Of a stretch of 64,000 nucleotides of DNA, positions 24,211 through 32,908 are shown piece by piece. The translations under genes were made by a program, and so were the position numbers. The notes beneath the pieces were generated by a model, which did not search any database, had not been told where the DNA came from, and worked only from the letters and a program-made list of their open reading frames with translations. The stretch is from positions 124,001 to 188,000 of the forward strand of contig NZ_JBMERQ010000002.1 of NCBI RefSeq assembly GCF_048820895.1. Direction: 5' to 3'. This stretch comes from Cribrihabitans_A neustonicus. GTDB taxonomy: Bacteria > Pseudomonadota > Alphaproteobacteria > Rhodobacterales > Rhodobacteraceae. Within the stretch, counting starts at the first letter, position 1; each line of letters begins with the position of its first letter.

Positions 24211-24531
24211 ATGCCACAGTTCATTTTTGCCTATCACGGCGGCAAGGCCCCGGAGACCGAAGAGGAAGGGCAGAAGGAAATGGCCGCCTGGAAGTCCTGG
24301 TTCGATGAAATGGGCAGCGCAGTCGCCATTCCCGGCAATCCCGTGGGCATGAGCAAGACTGTCAGCACCTCGGGCGTGGCAGATGACGGCGGCGCAAATC
24401 CATTGTCCGGATACACCGTTGTCGAGGCCGCCAGCATCGATGCGGCGTGTGACATGGCCAAAGGCTGCCCGATGGTCAAGTCCGGCAACGGCTCGGTCGA
24501 GGTGGCCGAAGTGATCGAAATGGAGATGTGA
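24211..24531 (+). CDS. YCII-related domain protein
   Basis: 106-residue ferredoxin-like alpha/beta protein. Seen: MPQFIFAYHGGKAPETEEEG at the start, AAWKSWFDEMGSAVAIPGNP in the middle, and the C-terminal VEAASIDAACDMAKGCPMVK, the typical YCII/DGPF-family end that places a helix over the active pocket. It follows the SRPBCC gene by 63 bp, on the same strand as ArsR-SRPBCC, and these three families often travel together. Catalytic role unknown; the fold resembles small dehydrochlorinases and muconolactone isomerase. Confidence 0.85.
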   Translation: MPQFIFAYHGGKAPETEEEGQKEMAAWKSWFDEMGSAVAIPGNPVGMSKTVSTSGVADDGGANPLSGYTVVEAASIDAACDMAKGCPMVKSGNGSVEVAEVIEMEM

Positions 24532-24536
24532 TCTGA

Positions 24537-24564
24537 ATGCCCCGGTCCTGCGCCGGGGCATTTT
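24537..24564. terminator. Terminator between YCII gene and asparaginase
   Basis: ATGCCCCGG (24537-24545) pairs with CCGGGGCAT (24553-24561) around a 7-base loop, followed on the plus strand by TTTT. It lies just before the convergent asparaginase stop and can serve both genes, more strongly the plus strand. Confidence 0.85.
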
Positions 24565-24567
24565 CCG

Positions 24568-25566
24568 TCAGAACAGCAGCTCCGCCGCAGGACGGATCGC
24601 CCCGCATTCCCGGCCCAGACGGCTGTAGAGCGGCGCATTCATGTATTTGCGGGTTTCAGGATGATCGGCCTCCAGCACGCCGAGGCTCACCAGAAGGGCC
24701 GCAATCGCGCATTCGCTGGCCCGGGTGGCACCATCGGCGATCTTGAGGGCGACACCCAGCTTCTGCTCCGGCAGGATCGCGACGAACACGGCTTCTGCGC
24801 CGGTCTTGATCGCCACCTTCCCGCCCATTGCACGCATAAGATTGGTGCAGGCGCGGGTCTCGCCCGCCACCAAGTCGGGGTGGGCCGTCATTGCAGCGAC
24901 GAGCTGCTGCGCTGCTTCCGAGGCCCGGTCCGAGCGCTCCGCGGCGGTGGCAAACCAGGCCATCGCCCGGGCAAGTCCGGTGACGGAGGTGGCAAAATTC
25001 GGCGCCGAGCAGCCGTCGATTCCGTAGCCCGGGCTTTGCTCGCCAGTGACCTCCTCGAAGGCGGCGAGGCAGGCCTGCTGCACCGGGTGGTCCACCTCTA
25101 TATATTCCGCACCGCCGCCAAGGTACTGGTTCAGCGTGAGGAAACCCGCGTGCTTGCCCGAGCAATTGTTGTGGATCTGGCAGGGGCTGCCATCCGACTT
25201 GATAAGCTCGTTGCGCGCCGGAATATCGTTGGGCAACTGGGGGCCACAGCGGAGATCGGCTTCCGCAAGCCCGAGCTGGCCGAGCCAGGCATTTACGCGG
25301 TCCGTATGGATATGCGCGCCGTTGTGGGAGGCGCAGGCCAGCGCCAGCTGGTCGGAGGCGAGCCCATAGCGCGCAGCGGCGCCGGAGGTAATCAGCGGCA
25401 GCGCTTGGATCATTTTGACCGACGAGCGCGGGTAGATCACCGCCTCAGGATCGCCCCAGCTGCGCACCACCTGGCCGCCCGCGCCGCAAATCACCGCATG
25501 GCCCAAGTGCAGGCTCTCCAGGAGCGGGCCGCGCCAGACTTCGGCCATCGGTACAGGTTTTGCCAT
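24568..25566 (-). CDS. L-asparaginase, Rhizobium etli type (AnsA/ReAV, Asparaginase_II)
   Basis: 332-residue asparaginase unrelated to the bacterial type I/II and plant enzymes. Counted from the ATG at 25564-25566, Ser48 and Lys51 lie in YPRSSVKMIQALPLI, Ser80 in LALACASHNG, and Cys135 with Lys138 in NNCSGKHAGF, with a further Cys186 in GIDGCSAPN. These are the positions I recall for the serine-lysine catalytic tandem and zinc ligands of the R. etli enzyme ReAV (where the last Cys is 189). The start has a GGAGGAAAG ribosome site immediately upstream, so the longer frame is rejected. It hydrolyses asparagine to aspartate and ammonia in nitrogen use. Confidence 0.9.
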   Translation of the reverse strand: MAKPVPMAEVWRGPLLESLHLGHAVICGAGGQVVRSWGDPEAVIYPRSSVKMIQALPLITSGAAARYGLASDQLALACASHNGAHIHTDRVNAWLGQLGLAEADLRCGPQLPNDIPARNELIKSDGSPCQIHNNCSGKHAGFLTLNQYLGGGAEYIEVDHPVQQACLAAFEEVTGEQSPGYGIDGCSAPNFATSVTGLARAMAWFATAAERSDRASEAAQQLVAAMTAHPDLVAGETRACTNLMRAMGGKVAIKTGAEAVFVAILPEQKLGVALKIADGATRASECAIAALLVSLGVLEADHPETRKYMNAPLYSRLGRECGAIRPAAELLF

Positions 25567-25739
25567 CTTTCCTCCCGTTTTTCTGGGCGAAATCCTGCCA
25601 AAATGCACATTCGCCCGTGGTGATTGTTACGTGAGTGTGATTGTGTAGCGCAAGCGGGGAGGCCGGGATCAGATGGCGGTGGCAGCGCTGCAGCCTCCCC
25701 TAGGCAATTGAGGTAAAGACAGTCTTGGAGTCGGGACAA

Positions 25740-26270
25740 ATGGCATTCAAACCCGCCCGCATTGCAGCGGGCCTGTGTCTGGCAGCATTCGCATCCATCG
25801 CAACCGCACAGGAAACCTCGGACAACCGGGTAGCGGCAAAGGTGGATTGGAGCGTTTTCCAGGAGGAGAACCCGAACGAATGCTGGAGCGTCTCAGCCCC
25901 GAAGGAAACCGTGAACACCCGCGATGGCCGCGTCGTGGCGGTGCGACGCAGCGCGATCCAGCTGTTCGTGACCTATGCGAAAGACAGCGACAAGAAGGGC
26001 GCGGTCTCCTTCACCGGCGGCTACCCCTTCGCGCCCGGGTCCACCGTCAACCTGAAGATCGGCGATTCCGAGTTCGAGCTGTTCACGGAAGGCGAGTGGG
26101 CCTGGCCTGCGACACCGGCCGATGATGGCAAGATCATCACCGCGATGAAGCGCGGGGCTGATGCGGTGCTCACTGCGCGGTCTGCCCGCGGCACCCAGAC
26201 CAAGGATACTTTCTCGCTCCTGGGGTTCACTGCTGCGGTGGAGGAAGCCGAGAGACGCTGCAGCAGCTGA
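25740..26270 (+). CDS. Invasion-associated locus B (IalB) family secreted protein
   Basis: 176-residue protein with an N-terminal signal peptide (MAFKPARIAAGLCLAAFASI, cut after ATA-Q) and a mature domain of the IalB family: VDWSVFQEENPNECWSVSAP at the start, VAVRRSAIQLFVTYAKDS, and a final ERRCSS in which a Cys probably pairs with the early Cys (NPNECW). Periplasmic or outer-membrane associated. The Bartonella relative helps erythrocyte entry, but in marine bacteria the role is unknown. The ATG at 25740 puts the signal peptide in place; an upstream in-frame ATG at 25725 is possible. It ends at a strong terminator. Confidence 0.85.
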   Translation: MAFKPARIAAGLCLAAFASIATAQETSDNRVAAKVDWSVFQEENPNECWSVSAPKETVNTRDGRVVAVRRSAIQLFVTYAKDSDKKGAVSFTGGYPFAPGSTVNLKIGDSEFELFTEGEWAWPATPADDGKIITAMKRGADAVLTARSARGTQTKDTFSLLGFTAAVEEAERRCSS

Positions 26271-26290
26271 GCCGCAGCGGCCATCCTGCA

Positions 26291-26316
26291 AACCCCGGCC
26301 CGGCGCCGGGGTTTTT
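26291..26316 (+). terminator. Terminator of the IalB-family gene
   Basis: AACCCCGGC (26291-26299) pairs with GCCGGGGTT (26305-26313), followed by TTTTTCTTT. It lies 20 bp after the stop codon: a strong intrinsic terminator. Confidence 0.92.
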
Positions 26317-26433
26317 CTTTGCCGCATACCTGCCTGCCGCCCGCCGGCCGGCGTCCCGCCAGGAATCCTTTTGATCCCGGCGGCGAATCCTATATACAGC
26401 CGCATCCGCCCACCAGCATCGAGTCCGAAAGCC

Positions 26434-27615
26434 ATGACCGCCAGCGCGCCGATCACCCAAGACGTTTTGACCCTGCCCCGCAAGGATCCCGAGGGCGGCA
26501 AGATCAACCTTGTCGGCCTGACCCGTGATCAGATGCGCGAGGTGCTGATCAAGCACGGCACGCCCGAAAAGCAAGCCAAGATGCGCGTCGGCCAGATCTG
26601 GCAATGGATCTACCAGTGGGGCAAGCGCGAATTTGCAGAGATGACCAACCTTGCCAAGGCCTACCGCGCCGAGCTGGCCGAGGTTTTTGAAATCCGCATT
26701 CCGGAAGTGGTAAGCAAACAGGTGTCCTCGGACGGCACCCGCAAGTATCTGGTGCGCATTGCCGGCGGCCACGAGGTCGAGGTTGTCTACATCCCGGAAG
26801 AGGGTCGCGGCACGCTCTGCATCTCCTCGCAGGTGGGGTGCACTCTGACCTGCTCTTTCTGCCACACCGGCACGCAGAAGCTGGTGCGCAACCTGACCGC
26901 GGCGGAGATCGTCGGCCAGATCATGATGGCGCGCGACGATCTTGGCGAATGGCCGGTGCCGGGCGCCCCCAAGGACGAGACCCGGCTTCTGTCCAACATC
27001 GTGCTGATGGGCATGGGTGAGCCGCTCTACAACTTCGAGAACGTGCGCGACGCGATGAAGATCGCGATGGATGGCGAAGGCATTTCCCTGTCGCGCCGCC
27101 GCATCACCCTGTCGACCTCCGGCGTGGTGCCGGAAATTGCCCGCACCGCCGAGGAGATCGGCTGCCTGCTTGCGGTCTCTTTCCACGCCACCACGGACGA
27201 GGTGCGTGACAAGCTGGTGCCGATCAACAAGCGCTGGAACATCGAAGCACTCCTGGAAGCGCTGCGTGCCTATCCGCGGTTGACCAACTCCGAGCGGATC
27301 ACCTTTGAATACGTGATGCTGAACGGGGTGAACGACAGCGACGAGGATGCGCACCGGCTGGTCAAGCTGATCGAGGGCATCCCGGCCAAGGTGAACCTGA
27401 TCCCGTTCAACGAATGGCCCGGCTCGCCTTACACGCGGTCCTCGAACAACCGCATCCATGCGTTTGCAAACATCATATATCAGGCTGGCTATGCCTCCCC
27501 GATCCGCACCCCGCGCGGCGAGGACATCCTGGCAGCCTGCGGGCAGCTGAAGTCGGCAACCGAACGCGCCCGCAAGAGCCGCAAGCAGATCGAGGCCGAT
27601 GCCGGGGTGAAGTAA
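26434..27615 (+). CDS. rlmN: Dual-specificity rRNA/tRNA adenine-C2 methyltransferase RlmN
   Basis: 393-residue radical-SAM enzyme that methylates C2 of A2503 in 23S rRNA and A37 in some tRNAs. Seen: an N-terminal RNA-binding region (AKMRVGQIWQWIYQWGKREF); the [4Fe-4S]-binding CxxxCxxC in VGCTLTCSFCHTGTQKL; SAM-contact LMGMGEPLYNFENV; the catalytic region LLAVSFHATTDEVRDKLVPI; and the C-terminal Cys in DILAACGQLKS, the mechanistic cysteine. The ATG at 26434 gives the family N-terminus; an upstream extension is not supported. Stands alone. Confidence 0.97.
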   Translation: MTASAPITQDVLTLPRKDPEGGKINLVGLTRDQMREVLIKHGTPEKQAKMRVGQIWQWIYQWGKREFAEMTNLAKAYRAELAEVFEIRIPEVVSKQVSSDGTRKYLVRIAGGHEVEVVYIPEEGRGTLCISSQVGCTLTCSFCHTGTQKLVRNLTAAEIVGQIMMARDDLGEWPVPGAPKDETRLLSNIVLMGMGEPLYNFENVRDAMKIAMDGEGISLSRRRITLSTSGVVPEIARTAEEIGCLLAVSFHATTDEVRDKLVPINKRWNIEALLEALRAYPRLTNSERITFEYVMLNGVNDSDEDAHRLVKLIEGIPAKVNLIPFNEWPGSPYTRSSNNRIHAFANIIYQAGYASPIRTPRGEDILAACGQLKSATERARKSRKQIEADAGVK

Positions 27616-27654
27616 CCCCGGCCCCCCGCCCGTCCAGCACTTTGCTCGGCTGCC

Positions 27655-28905
27655 TTAACTGAAGATGAAATCCGATGCGGTGAGCTCGCCGGTGAAGCCG
27701 GTGAGTTCGATTTCGTGCTCACCGTTGTAATACACGTAGGTATTTCCGTCCTGCTGGCTCACGGTCAGCGCGCTGAAGCCGCCGGTAAAGAACGCATCCT
27801 CGAACTCGATCTTGTCCTGGCCGTTGCCAAAATCCGTGACCCGCTCGCTCTCCCAATAATCGGCCACCACGAAGACGAAGACATCGGCGTGTTTGCCGCC
27901 GGTCAGCACGTCGGAGCCCTTTCCGCCCACCAGCCGGTCGGCACCGTTGCCGCCTTCAAGCGTGTCATCGCCCTCGCCGCCGTGGAGAGTATCCCGGCCC
28001 CGGTTGCCGCGCAGCAAATCGCTTTCCCCGGCTTCACCCGAATAGGCATCGCTCGTCAGGCCACCGATCAGAAGATCATGCCCGCCGCCCCCGGCCAGCG
28101 TGTCCGCGCCGTAGCTCCCGGACACCGTATCGTCCCCACCGCCGCCAAGCAGCAGGTCGTCAGCTTCCCGGCCGATCAGCGTATCATCCCCGCCCTTGGC
28201 CCTCACCACGGTGTTCTGGTCCGTTGCCAGCACCGTATCCGCGTCTCTGGTGGCCCGGATCAGCACCCGCCCGCCCGGGATCGCCTTGGCAGTCCAGCCC
28301 GCGGCGCCTGCAGCACTGCCATAGATATGCTCCAGTGCCTGCAGGTCGAAAGTGCCAAGCTGGTCCACGTTGTACCCGCCGTAGGTATAAGTCATGACCG
28401 TATTGTGCTGAGTATCCAGATGCTCCGCCAGCGTCGGGCCGCCATCATGCGGATGCTTCAGTCCCATCGAATGGCCCAGTTCGTGGAGCAGCGTTTCATA
28501 CCCATAGGAACCCGGCGCCAAATCGCTGCTGCCCATCGCCAGATCACCTTGGCTGGTGGAGTATTGGCTGGCCCATGGGTAATTGGCCCACCCCCCCGCC
28601 GTGCCGCCGGTAAAGCCGAACACATTGATCATGGCAGGCCCGTCAACTTCGACGAACAGCAGGCCGGCGGCCTCCTCGTAGGCCTCCGCCGCTTGCCGGA
28701 AATAACCGCGCTGAGTGCTGTCGAACGCCCAATAGCTGTTTGCGCCATATGGATCTTTGGAGACATCGGCGAGACCGGCGGTTTCGGTGAAACTGTAGGT
28801 GACTACCGTCGGTGTCCCAACCGGCACCTGAGAGTTCCAGCGGGCGTTTTCTCCACCTTCCGAAGTGTAACGCAAAAGGGCGGTGTAATCAGAAACCACA
28901 GTCAT
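27655..28905 (-). CDS. M10 (serralysin-like) metalloprotease with RTX calcium-binding repeats
   Basis: 416-residue secreted zinc protease. The zinc motif HELGHSMGLKH is at residues 141-151, with the Met-turn in NTVMTYTY (Met171). RTX-type nonapeptides (GGDDTLIGREADDLLLG, then GGEGDDTLEGGNGADRLVGG) run from about 238 to 345 and should fold with calcium into a beta-roll. There is no N-terminal signal peptide, so secretion by a type I system through the C-terminus is expected. The ATG at 28903-28905, preceded by GGAG, is preferred to an in-frame TTG at 28959. No type I secretion genes are within this window. Probable role: extracellular protein degradation. Confidence 0.9.
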   Translation of the reverse strand: MTVVSDYTALLRYTSEGGENARWNSQVPVGTPTVVTYSFTETAGLADVSKDPYGANSYWAFDSTQRGYFRQAAEAYEEAAGLLFVEVDGPAMINVFGFTGGTAGGWANYPWASQYSTSQGDLAMGSSDLAPGSYGYETLLHELGHSMGLKHPHDGGPTLAEHLDTQHNTVMTYTYGGYNVDQLGTFDLQALEHIYGSAAGAAGWTAKAIPGGRVLIRATRDADTVLATDQNTVVRAKGGDDTLIGREADDLLLGGGGDDTVSGSYGADTLAGGGGHDLLIGGLTSDAYSGEAGESDLLRGNRGRDTLHGGEGDDTLEGGNGADRLVGGKGSDVLTGGKHADVFVFVVADYWESERVTDFGNGQDKIEFEDAFFTGGFSALTVSQQDGNTYVYYNGEHEIELTGFTGELTASDFIFS

Positions 28906-29327
28906 ACTCTCTACTCCATTGCGTCTGCCCCGCAATGCTTCGTTCACAAATGTGGCCAACGCTGGCCCGGTTCGCGGCAGAAACCGTTCCAGTAGAAACG
29001 CAATTTAGTCAAAACGCAGCTTTTCGCTGATGATGCCCCTGCAGCCGGGCGGGAACCCGCCGGTCAGGATCCCCGGCTGCACCCGGATGCCAAGCCTGCT
29101 TGCGCGCGCAAGCAGCCGGGCCGGTGTTAACCCGGCCCGCAGATGCGCAAAAAAGTGTTTTATTTCTATATCCTACGTCACTTCCACCGCCGCAGGACCA
29201 TGGACATTCCACTTGGATGGGGATGTACCGAAAGCCGGTTCCTACCGCGAACTACGCCGCGGTACGAAGGGCGGAACTCCGCCGCCGTGGGCCCTGCGCG
29301 GCGCGATTCGCGCCCGCAGGCGCGTGT
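28906..29327. other. Intergenic region with nested palindromes upstream of the RTX protease
   Basis: About 420 bp without a convincing gene. Seen: GCAGCCGGG (29041-29049) paired with CCCGGCTGC (29072-29080); a perfect 20-bp palindrome CTGCTTGCGCGCGCAAGCAG (29096-29115); and CGGGCCGG (29117-29124) with CCGGCCCG (29132-29139). Between 29140 and 29170 it is AT-rich (TTTTATTTCTATATCC). It must hold the protease promoter and the end of the LOG-family transcript. Open frames here are short, have no recognisable domain and overlap the palindromes. Confidence 0.5.
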
Positions 29328-30176
29328 TCAGCCCTCTCGGCCCGGGATGCTTTCGCGCGGCGGGGCCGGCTCCCAGTTCTCGATAATCTCCACCGCCTCC
29401 TGCGCGGTTTCGACAAAGCGGAACAGGTCGAGATCCTGGTCCGAGATGGTACCGGCATCGGCCAGCGCGTCCCAGCTGATGATTTTCTCCCAGAAAGCGC
29501 GGCCGAACAGCAGGAAGGGCACCCGCTCCATCCGGCCGGTCTGGATCAGGGTCAGGCTCTCGAACATCTCATCCAGCGTGCCAAAGCCGCCGGGGAAGAC
29601 GGTGATTGCCCGCGCCCGCATGAGGAAATGCATCTTGCGGATGGCAAAATAGTGGAAGTTCAGGCTGAGGTCCGGTGTCACATAGCTGTTCGGCGCCTGC
29701 TCATGCGGCAGCACGATCGACAGCCCGACCGAGCGCCCGCCCGCCTCATGCGCGCCGCGGTTGCCCGCCTCCATTACGCCGGGGCCGCCGCCGGTCACCA
29801 CCACCATGTCGCGGCCGCCGTCCTTCAGCGAGGTCTCGGTCATCAGCCTGGCAAACTCCCGCGCCTCGTCATAGAAATGCGACAGGTCCGCCAGCGTCTG
29901 GGTGCGCGCCGTGTGCTTCTCCGCAGGCGCCGGGATGCGGGCGCCGCCGAACATCACCACGGTGCTGTCGATGCCCTGCTCATCCAGCAGCAGCTGCGGC
30001 TTCAACAGCTCCAACTGCAGGCGCACCGGCCGCAGCTCGTCCCGGCACAGGAACTCCTCATCCGCAAAGGCAAGCCGATAGGCCTGCGACGAACTCTGCG
30101 GCGTCGAGGGGACGTGTTCGGCCCGGTCCCGGTCGGAATGGGCATCGCGGAAGCGGCTGTGGCGGTCTTCGTTCAT
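29328..30176 (-). CDS. LOG family protein (TIGR00730-type nucleotide monophosphate phosphoribohydrolase)
   Basis: 282-residue Rossmann-like protein of the LOG family, whose members cleave nucleotide 5'-monophosphates, such as cytokinin riboside monophosphates, to release the base. Seen: VVMFGGARIPAP, MVVVTGGGPGVMEAGNRGAH (the GGGPGxMEA phosphate-binding motif) and FPGGFGTLDEMFESLTLIQT (the PGGxGTxxE catalytic motif). A charged N-terminal extension of about 60 residues precedes the core. The ATG at 30174-30176 is chosen; a longer open frame continues upstream. Physiological substrate unknown. Confidence 0.88.
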   Translation of the reverse strand: MNEDRHSRFRDAHSDRDRAEHVPSTPQSSSQAYRLAFADEEFLCRDELRPVRLQLELLKPQLLLDEQGIDSTVVMFGGARIPAPAEKHTARTQTLADLSHFYDEAREFARLMTETSLKDGGRDMVVVTGGGPGVMEAGNRGAHEAGGRSVGLSIVLPHEQAPNSYVTPDLSLNFHYFAIRKMHFLMRARAITVFPGGFGTLDEMFESLTLIQTGRMERVPFLLFGRAFWEKIISWDALADAGTISDQDLDLFRFVETAQEAVEIIENWEPAPPRESIPGREG

Positions 30177-30345
30177 GAGTAATCCAGACAATGATAAAAC
30201 AGGAATACCTTTGTACCCTTCCTTCGAGCGCAGCGCCAATCAAGTTTGCTGAAGCCTCCCGGCCGCGCTGCGCCCTCTGCGCGAAACCGCTTGTGCCCGC
30301 CGCCGCCCCCGCTAACCTGCGCCGGGCTGTTGCGGGAGGATGGAG

Positions 30346-31266
30346 ATGCACTGGCAGGACGAGATCAGAAGCGCGGCGGAACGGATCAGGAGCCATATCC
30401 AGGAGACGCCGGTGCTGGAGGCCCGGGGTTTCGGCCTGGACTATCCGGTCTCGCTAAAGCTCGAGCACATGCAGCACACTGGCAGTTTCAAGGCCCGCGG
30501 CGCTTTCAACACGCTGCTTTCCGCTCCGGTGCCGGACGCCGGGCTGGTGGCCGCCTCGGGCGGCAACCACGGCGCGGCGGTGGCCTATGCCGCCTCGCAG
30601 CTCGGCCACAAGGCGCGGATCTATGTCCCTGAAATGGCCGGCCCCGCCAAGATCGCCCTGATCAGGAACAGCGGCGCCGATTTGCAGGTGGTGCCCGGCG
30701 CCTATGCCAACGCGCTGGAGACCGCCCGCGCCTATGAGGCGGAGACCGGCGCCATGCAGGTGCACGCCTATGACGCCCCCGGCACCGTCGCGGGCCAGGG
30801 CACCTGCTTTGCCGAATGGGAGGCGCAGGGGCTCGATGCGGACACCGTGCTGATCGCGGTCGGCGGCGGCGGCCTGATTGCGGGCGCGCTGGCCTGGCTC
30901 GGCAGCCGCCGCAAGATCGTCGCGGTGGAGCCGGAAACCTCCTGCGCGCTGCATGCGGCGCTGGCTGCCGGGGAGCCGGTGGACGTGGATGTCTCGGGCG
31001 TTGCCGCCAACGCGCTTGGCGCGCGGCGGATCGGCAGCATCTGCTTCGATCTCGCGCAAGCCCGGGGAGTGCAGTCGCTCACCGTGCCCGACAGCGCCAT
31101 AACCGCGGCGCAAAAGGCGCTATGGCAGGAGCGGCGCATACTCGTGGAACCGGCCGGCGCCACTGCGCTGGCGGCGCTGATTTCCGGTGCCTACCGGCCC
31201 GCCGCCGGCGAACGGGTTGCGGTCCTGAATTGCGGCGGCAACATTGCCCCGGACCCGCTCGGTTAG
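30346..31266 (+). CDS. Threonine/serine dehydratase-like PLP enzyme
   Basis: 306-residue fold-type II PLP enzyme. Seen: the PLP lysine in HTGSFKARGAFNTLL, ASGGNHGAAVAYAASQLGH (the substrate-binding SGGNHG), the glycine-rich phosphate cradle VGGGGLIAGALAW, and VLNCGGNIAPDP near the end. No C-terminal ACT domain, so it is a short catabolic-type threonine dehydratase or a serine/hydroxyaspartate deaminase. ATG at 30346 lies 5 bases after GGGAGGA, which favours it over the ATG at 30340. The GntR regulator 35 bp downstream may control it. Exact substrate uncertain. Confidence 0.87.
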   Translation: MHWQDEIRSAAERIRSHIQETPVLEARGFGLDYPVSLKLEHMQHTGSFKARGAFNTLLSAPVPDAGLVAASGGNHGAAVAYAASQLGHKARIYVPEMAGPAKIALIRNSGADLQVVPGAYANALETARAYEAETGAMQVHAYDAPGTVAGQGTCFAEWEAQGLDADTVLIAVGGGGLIAGALAWLGSRRKIVAVEPETSCALHAALAAGEPVDVDVSGVAANALGARRIGSICFDLAQARGVQSLTVPDSAITAAQKALWQERRILVEPAGATALAALISGAYRPAAGERVAVLNCGGNIAPDPLG

Positions 31267-31301
31267 CGCTTACTGCGCGCCGTAGACCTGACGCCAGACC
31301 C

Positions 31302-31901
31302 ATGTCCGCAACCATCGCCGATACCATCTACCGCGCCCTCAGCGAGCGCATCATCACCGGCGCCCTGCCCGCGGGCGAAAAGCTGCGCCAGGACCATATC
31401 GCGCGCGAATTCGACACCAGCCACGTGCCGGTGCGCGAGGCACTGCTGCGGCTGGAGGCACATGGGCTTGCGCAATCATTACCCAGGCGAGGCACAAGGG
31501 TCAGCGCGCTCGACCCGGCCGAGATCCGTGAGGTGATCGAGATGCGGGTGGCGCTGGAAGTGCTCGCGCTGACGCATGCCTTTGCCCGTATCAGTGACGC
31601 CGACGTGGCTGCGGCCGAGGCCGCCCGCGCCGCCTGCGACTCGGCCGCCGACATGGCCACATGGGAACGGCTGAACCGCGCTTTCCACCGGGTGATCCTC
31701 GCACCCTGCGCGATGCCCCGGCTGCTGTCGGCAATTGACGATCTGCATATCGCCTCTGCCCGGCACCTCTTTGCCAATTGGCAGCACCAGTGGAGCCGCC
31801 GGGTGGACAGCGACCACGCCGCCATCGTGCAGGCGATGGCCCGCCGCGACCCGGCCGCCGCCTGCGAAATCCTGCGCCGGCACCTGCGCCGGGTACGCTG
31901 A
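31302..31901 (+). CDS. GntR family regulator (FCD/FadR type)
   Basis: 199-residue regulator. The N-terminal winged helix (IADTIYRALSERIITGALPAG, then LRQDHIAREFDTSHVPVREALLRLEAHGL) is a GntR domain and the C-terminal helical FCD domain is intact (EIREVIEMRVALEVLALTHA; HRVILAPCAMPRLLSAI, where His would be a metal ligand). It follows the threonine dehydratase-like gene on the same strand and probably responds to an amino acid, a keto acid or a related metabolite. Target unproven. Confidence 0.9.
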   Translation: MSATIADTIYRALSERIITGALPAGEKLRQDHIAREFDTSHVPVREALLRLEAHGLAQSLPRRGTRVSALDPAEIREVIEMRVALEVLALTHAFARISDADVAAAEAARAACDSAADMATWERLNRAFHRVILAPCAMPRLLSAIDDLHIASARHLFANWQHQWSRRVDSDHAAIVQAMARRDPAAACEILRRHLRRVR

Positions 31902-32011
31902 TCAGGCCTTGGCTGGCGGCGCGGGAAACTGTTTCGCCGCATTCCGCGCATGACGGGGCGGGCTTTTGCCGCTAGAAAGCAGCGAATCCTAACGACGCCG
32001 GAGGAACATCC

Positions 32012-32839
32012 ATGTCCAACGCCCAGCTGGAAGCAGCGATCGAGGCCGCCTGGGAGGCGCGCGACACCATCACCCCCGCCACCACGGGCGAAACCCGAGA
32101 GGCCATCGAGGATACGCTGAACGCGCTCGATTCCGGCTCCCTGCGCGTCGCCGAACGGCAGGAAAACGGCGACTGGCACGTGAATCAATGGGCCAAGAAG
32201 GCGGTGCTGCTGGGCTTCCGCATCAAGGACATGGAACAGCAGTCCGGCGGCCCGCAGGGCTCCGGCTGGTGGGACAAGGTCGACAGCAAATTCGCAGGCT
32301 GGGGCGACAGCCAGTGGAAGGACGCAGGCTTCCGCGCGGTACCCAGCTGCGTGGTGCGCAAGTCCGCCTATATCGCGCCCGGCGTGGTGCTGATGCCCTC
32401 CTTCGTGAACCTCGGCGCCTATGTCGATGAGGGCACCATGGTCGACACCTGGGCCACCGTCGGCTCCTGCGCCCAGATCGGCAAGAACGTGCATCTCTCC
32501 GGCGGCGTCGGCATCGGCGGAGTGCTGGAGCCGATGCAGGCAGGCCCCACCATCATCGAGGACAACTGCTTCATCGGCGCCCGCTCGGAAGTGGTTGAAG
32601 GCTGCATCGTGCGCGAGGGCTCGGTGCTTGGCATGGGCGTGTTCATCGGCAAGTCGACCAAGATCGTTGACCGTGAAACTGGCGAAGTGATGTACGGCGA
32701 AGTGCCGCCCTACTCGGTGGTCGTGGCCGGTTCCATGCCGTCCAAGAACAACGTGAGCCTCTACTGCGCGGTGATCGTGAAGCGCGTGGACGAGAAGACC
32801 CGCTCCAAGACCGGCATTAACGAGCTGCTGCGCGACTGA
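32012..32839 (+). CDS. dapD: 2,3,4,5-tetrahydropyridine-2,6-dicarboxylate N-succinyltransferase
   Basis: 275-residue enzyme of the succinylase branch of lysine/diaminopimelate synthesis; it transfers succinyl from succinyl-CoA. N-terminal helical domain (QLEAAIEAAWEARDTI), then a left-handed beta-helix with hexapeptide repeats (AYIAPGVVLMPSFVNLGAYV; GSCAQIGKNVHLSGGVGIGG; TIIEDNCFIGARSEVVEGCI), matching the DapD active-site region. Length is typical. A clear terminator follows with a UUCG loop. dapE of the same branch is 11 kb downstream. Confidence 0.97.
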   Translation: MSNAQLEAAIEAAWEARDTITPATTGETREAIEDTLNALDSGSLRVAERQENGDWHVNQWAKKAVLLGFRIKDMEQQSGGPQGSGWWDKVDSKFAGWGDSQWKDAGFRAVPSCVVRKSAYIAPGVVLMPSFVNLGAYVDEGTMVDTWATVGSCAQIGKNVHLSGGVGIGGVLEPMQAGPTIIEDNCFIGARSEVVEGCIVREGSVLGMGVFIGKSTKIVDRETGEVMYGEVPPYSVVVAGSMPSKNNVSLYCAVIVKRVDEKTRSKTGINELLRD

Positions 32840-32866
32840 GCCGCGCTGCCCGATCCCCCCATCAAG

Positions 32867-32892
32867 AAACGCGCCCTTCGGGGCGCGTTTTC
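32867..32892 (+). terminator. dapD terminator (UUCG-loop hairpin)
   Basis: AAACGCGCCC (32867-32876) pairs with GGGCGCGTTT (32881-32890) around TTCG, a stable UUCG tetraloop. The 3' arm runs into TTTT. It lies 27 bp after the dapD stop. Confidence 0.93.
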
Positions 32893-32908
32893 CTATGCCT
32901 CCGGCGGC

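Noticed and set aside
29030..29386. 118-codon plus-strand frame in the palindromic gap
   Set aside because: Covers nested palindromes and the 3' end of the LOG gene; no ribosome site and no domain.
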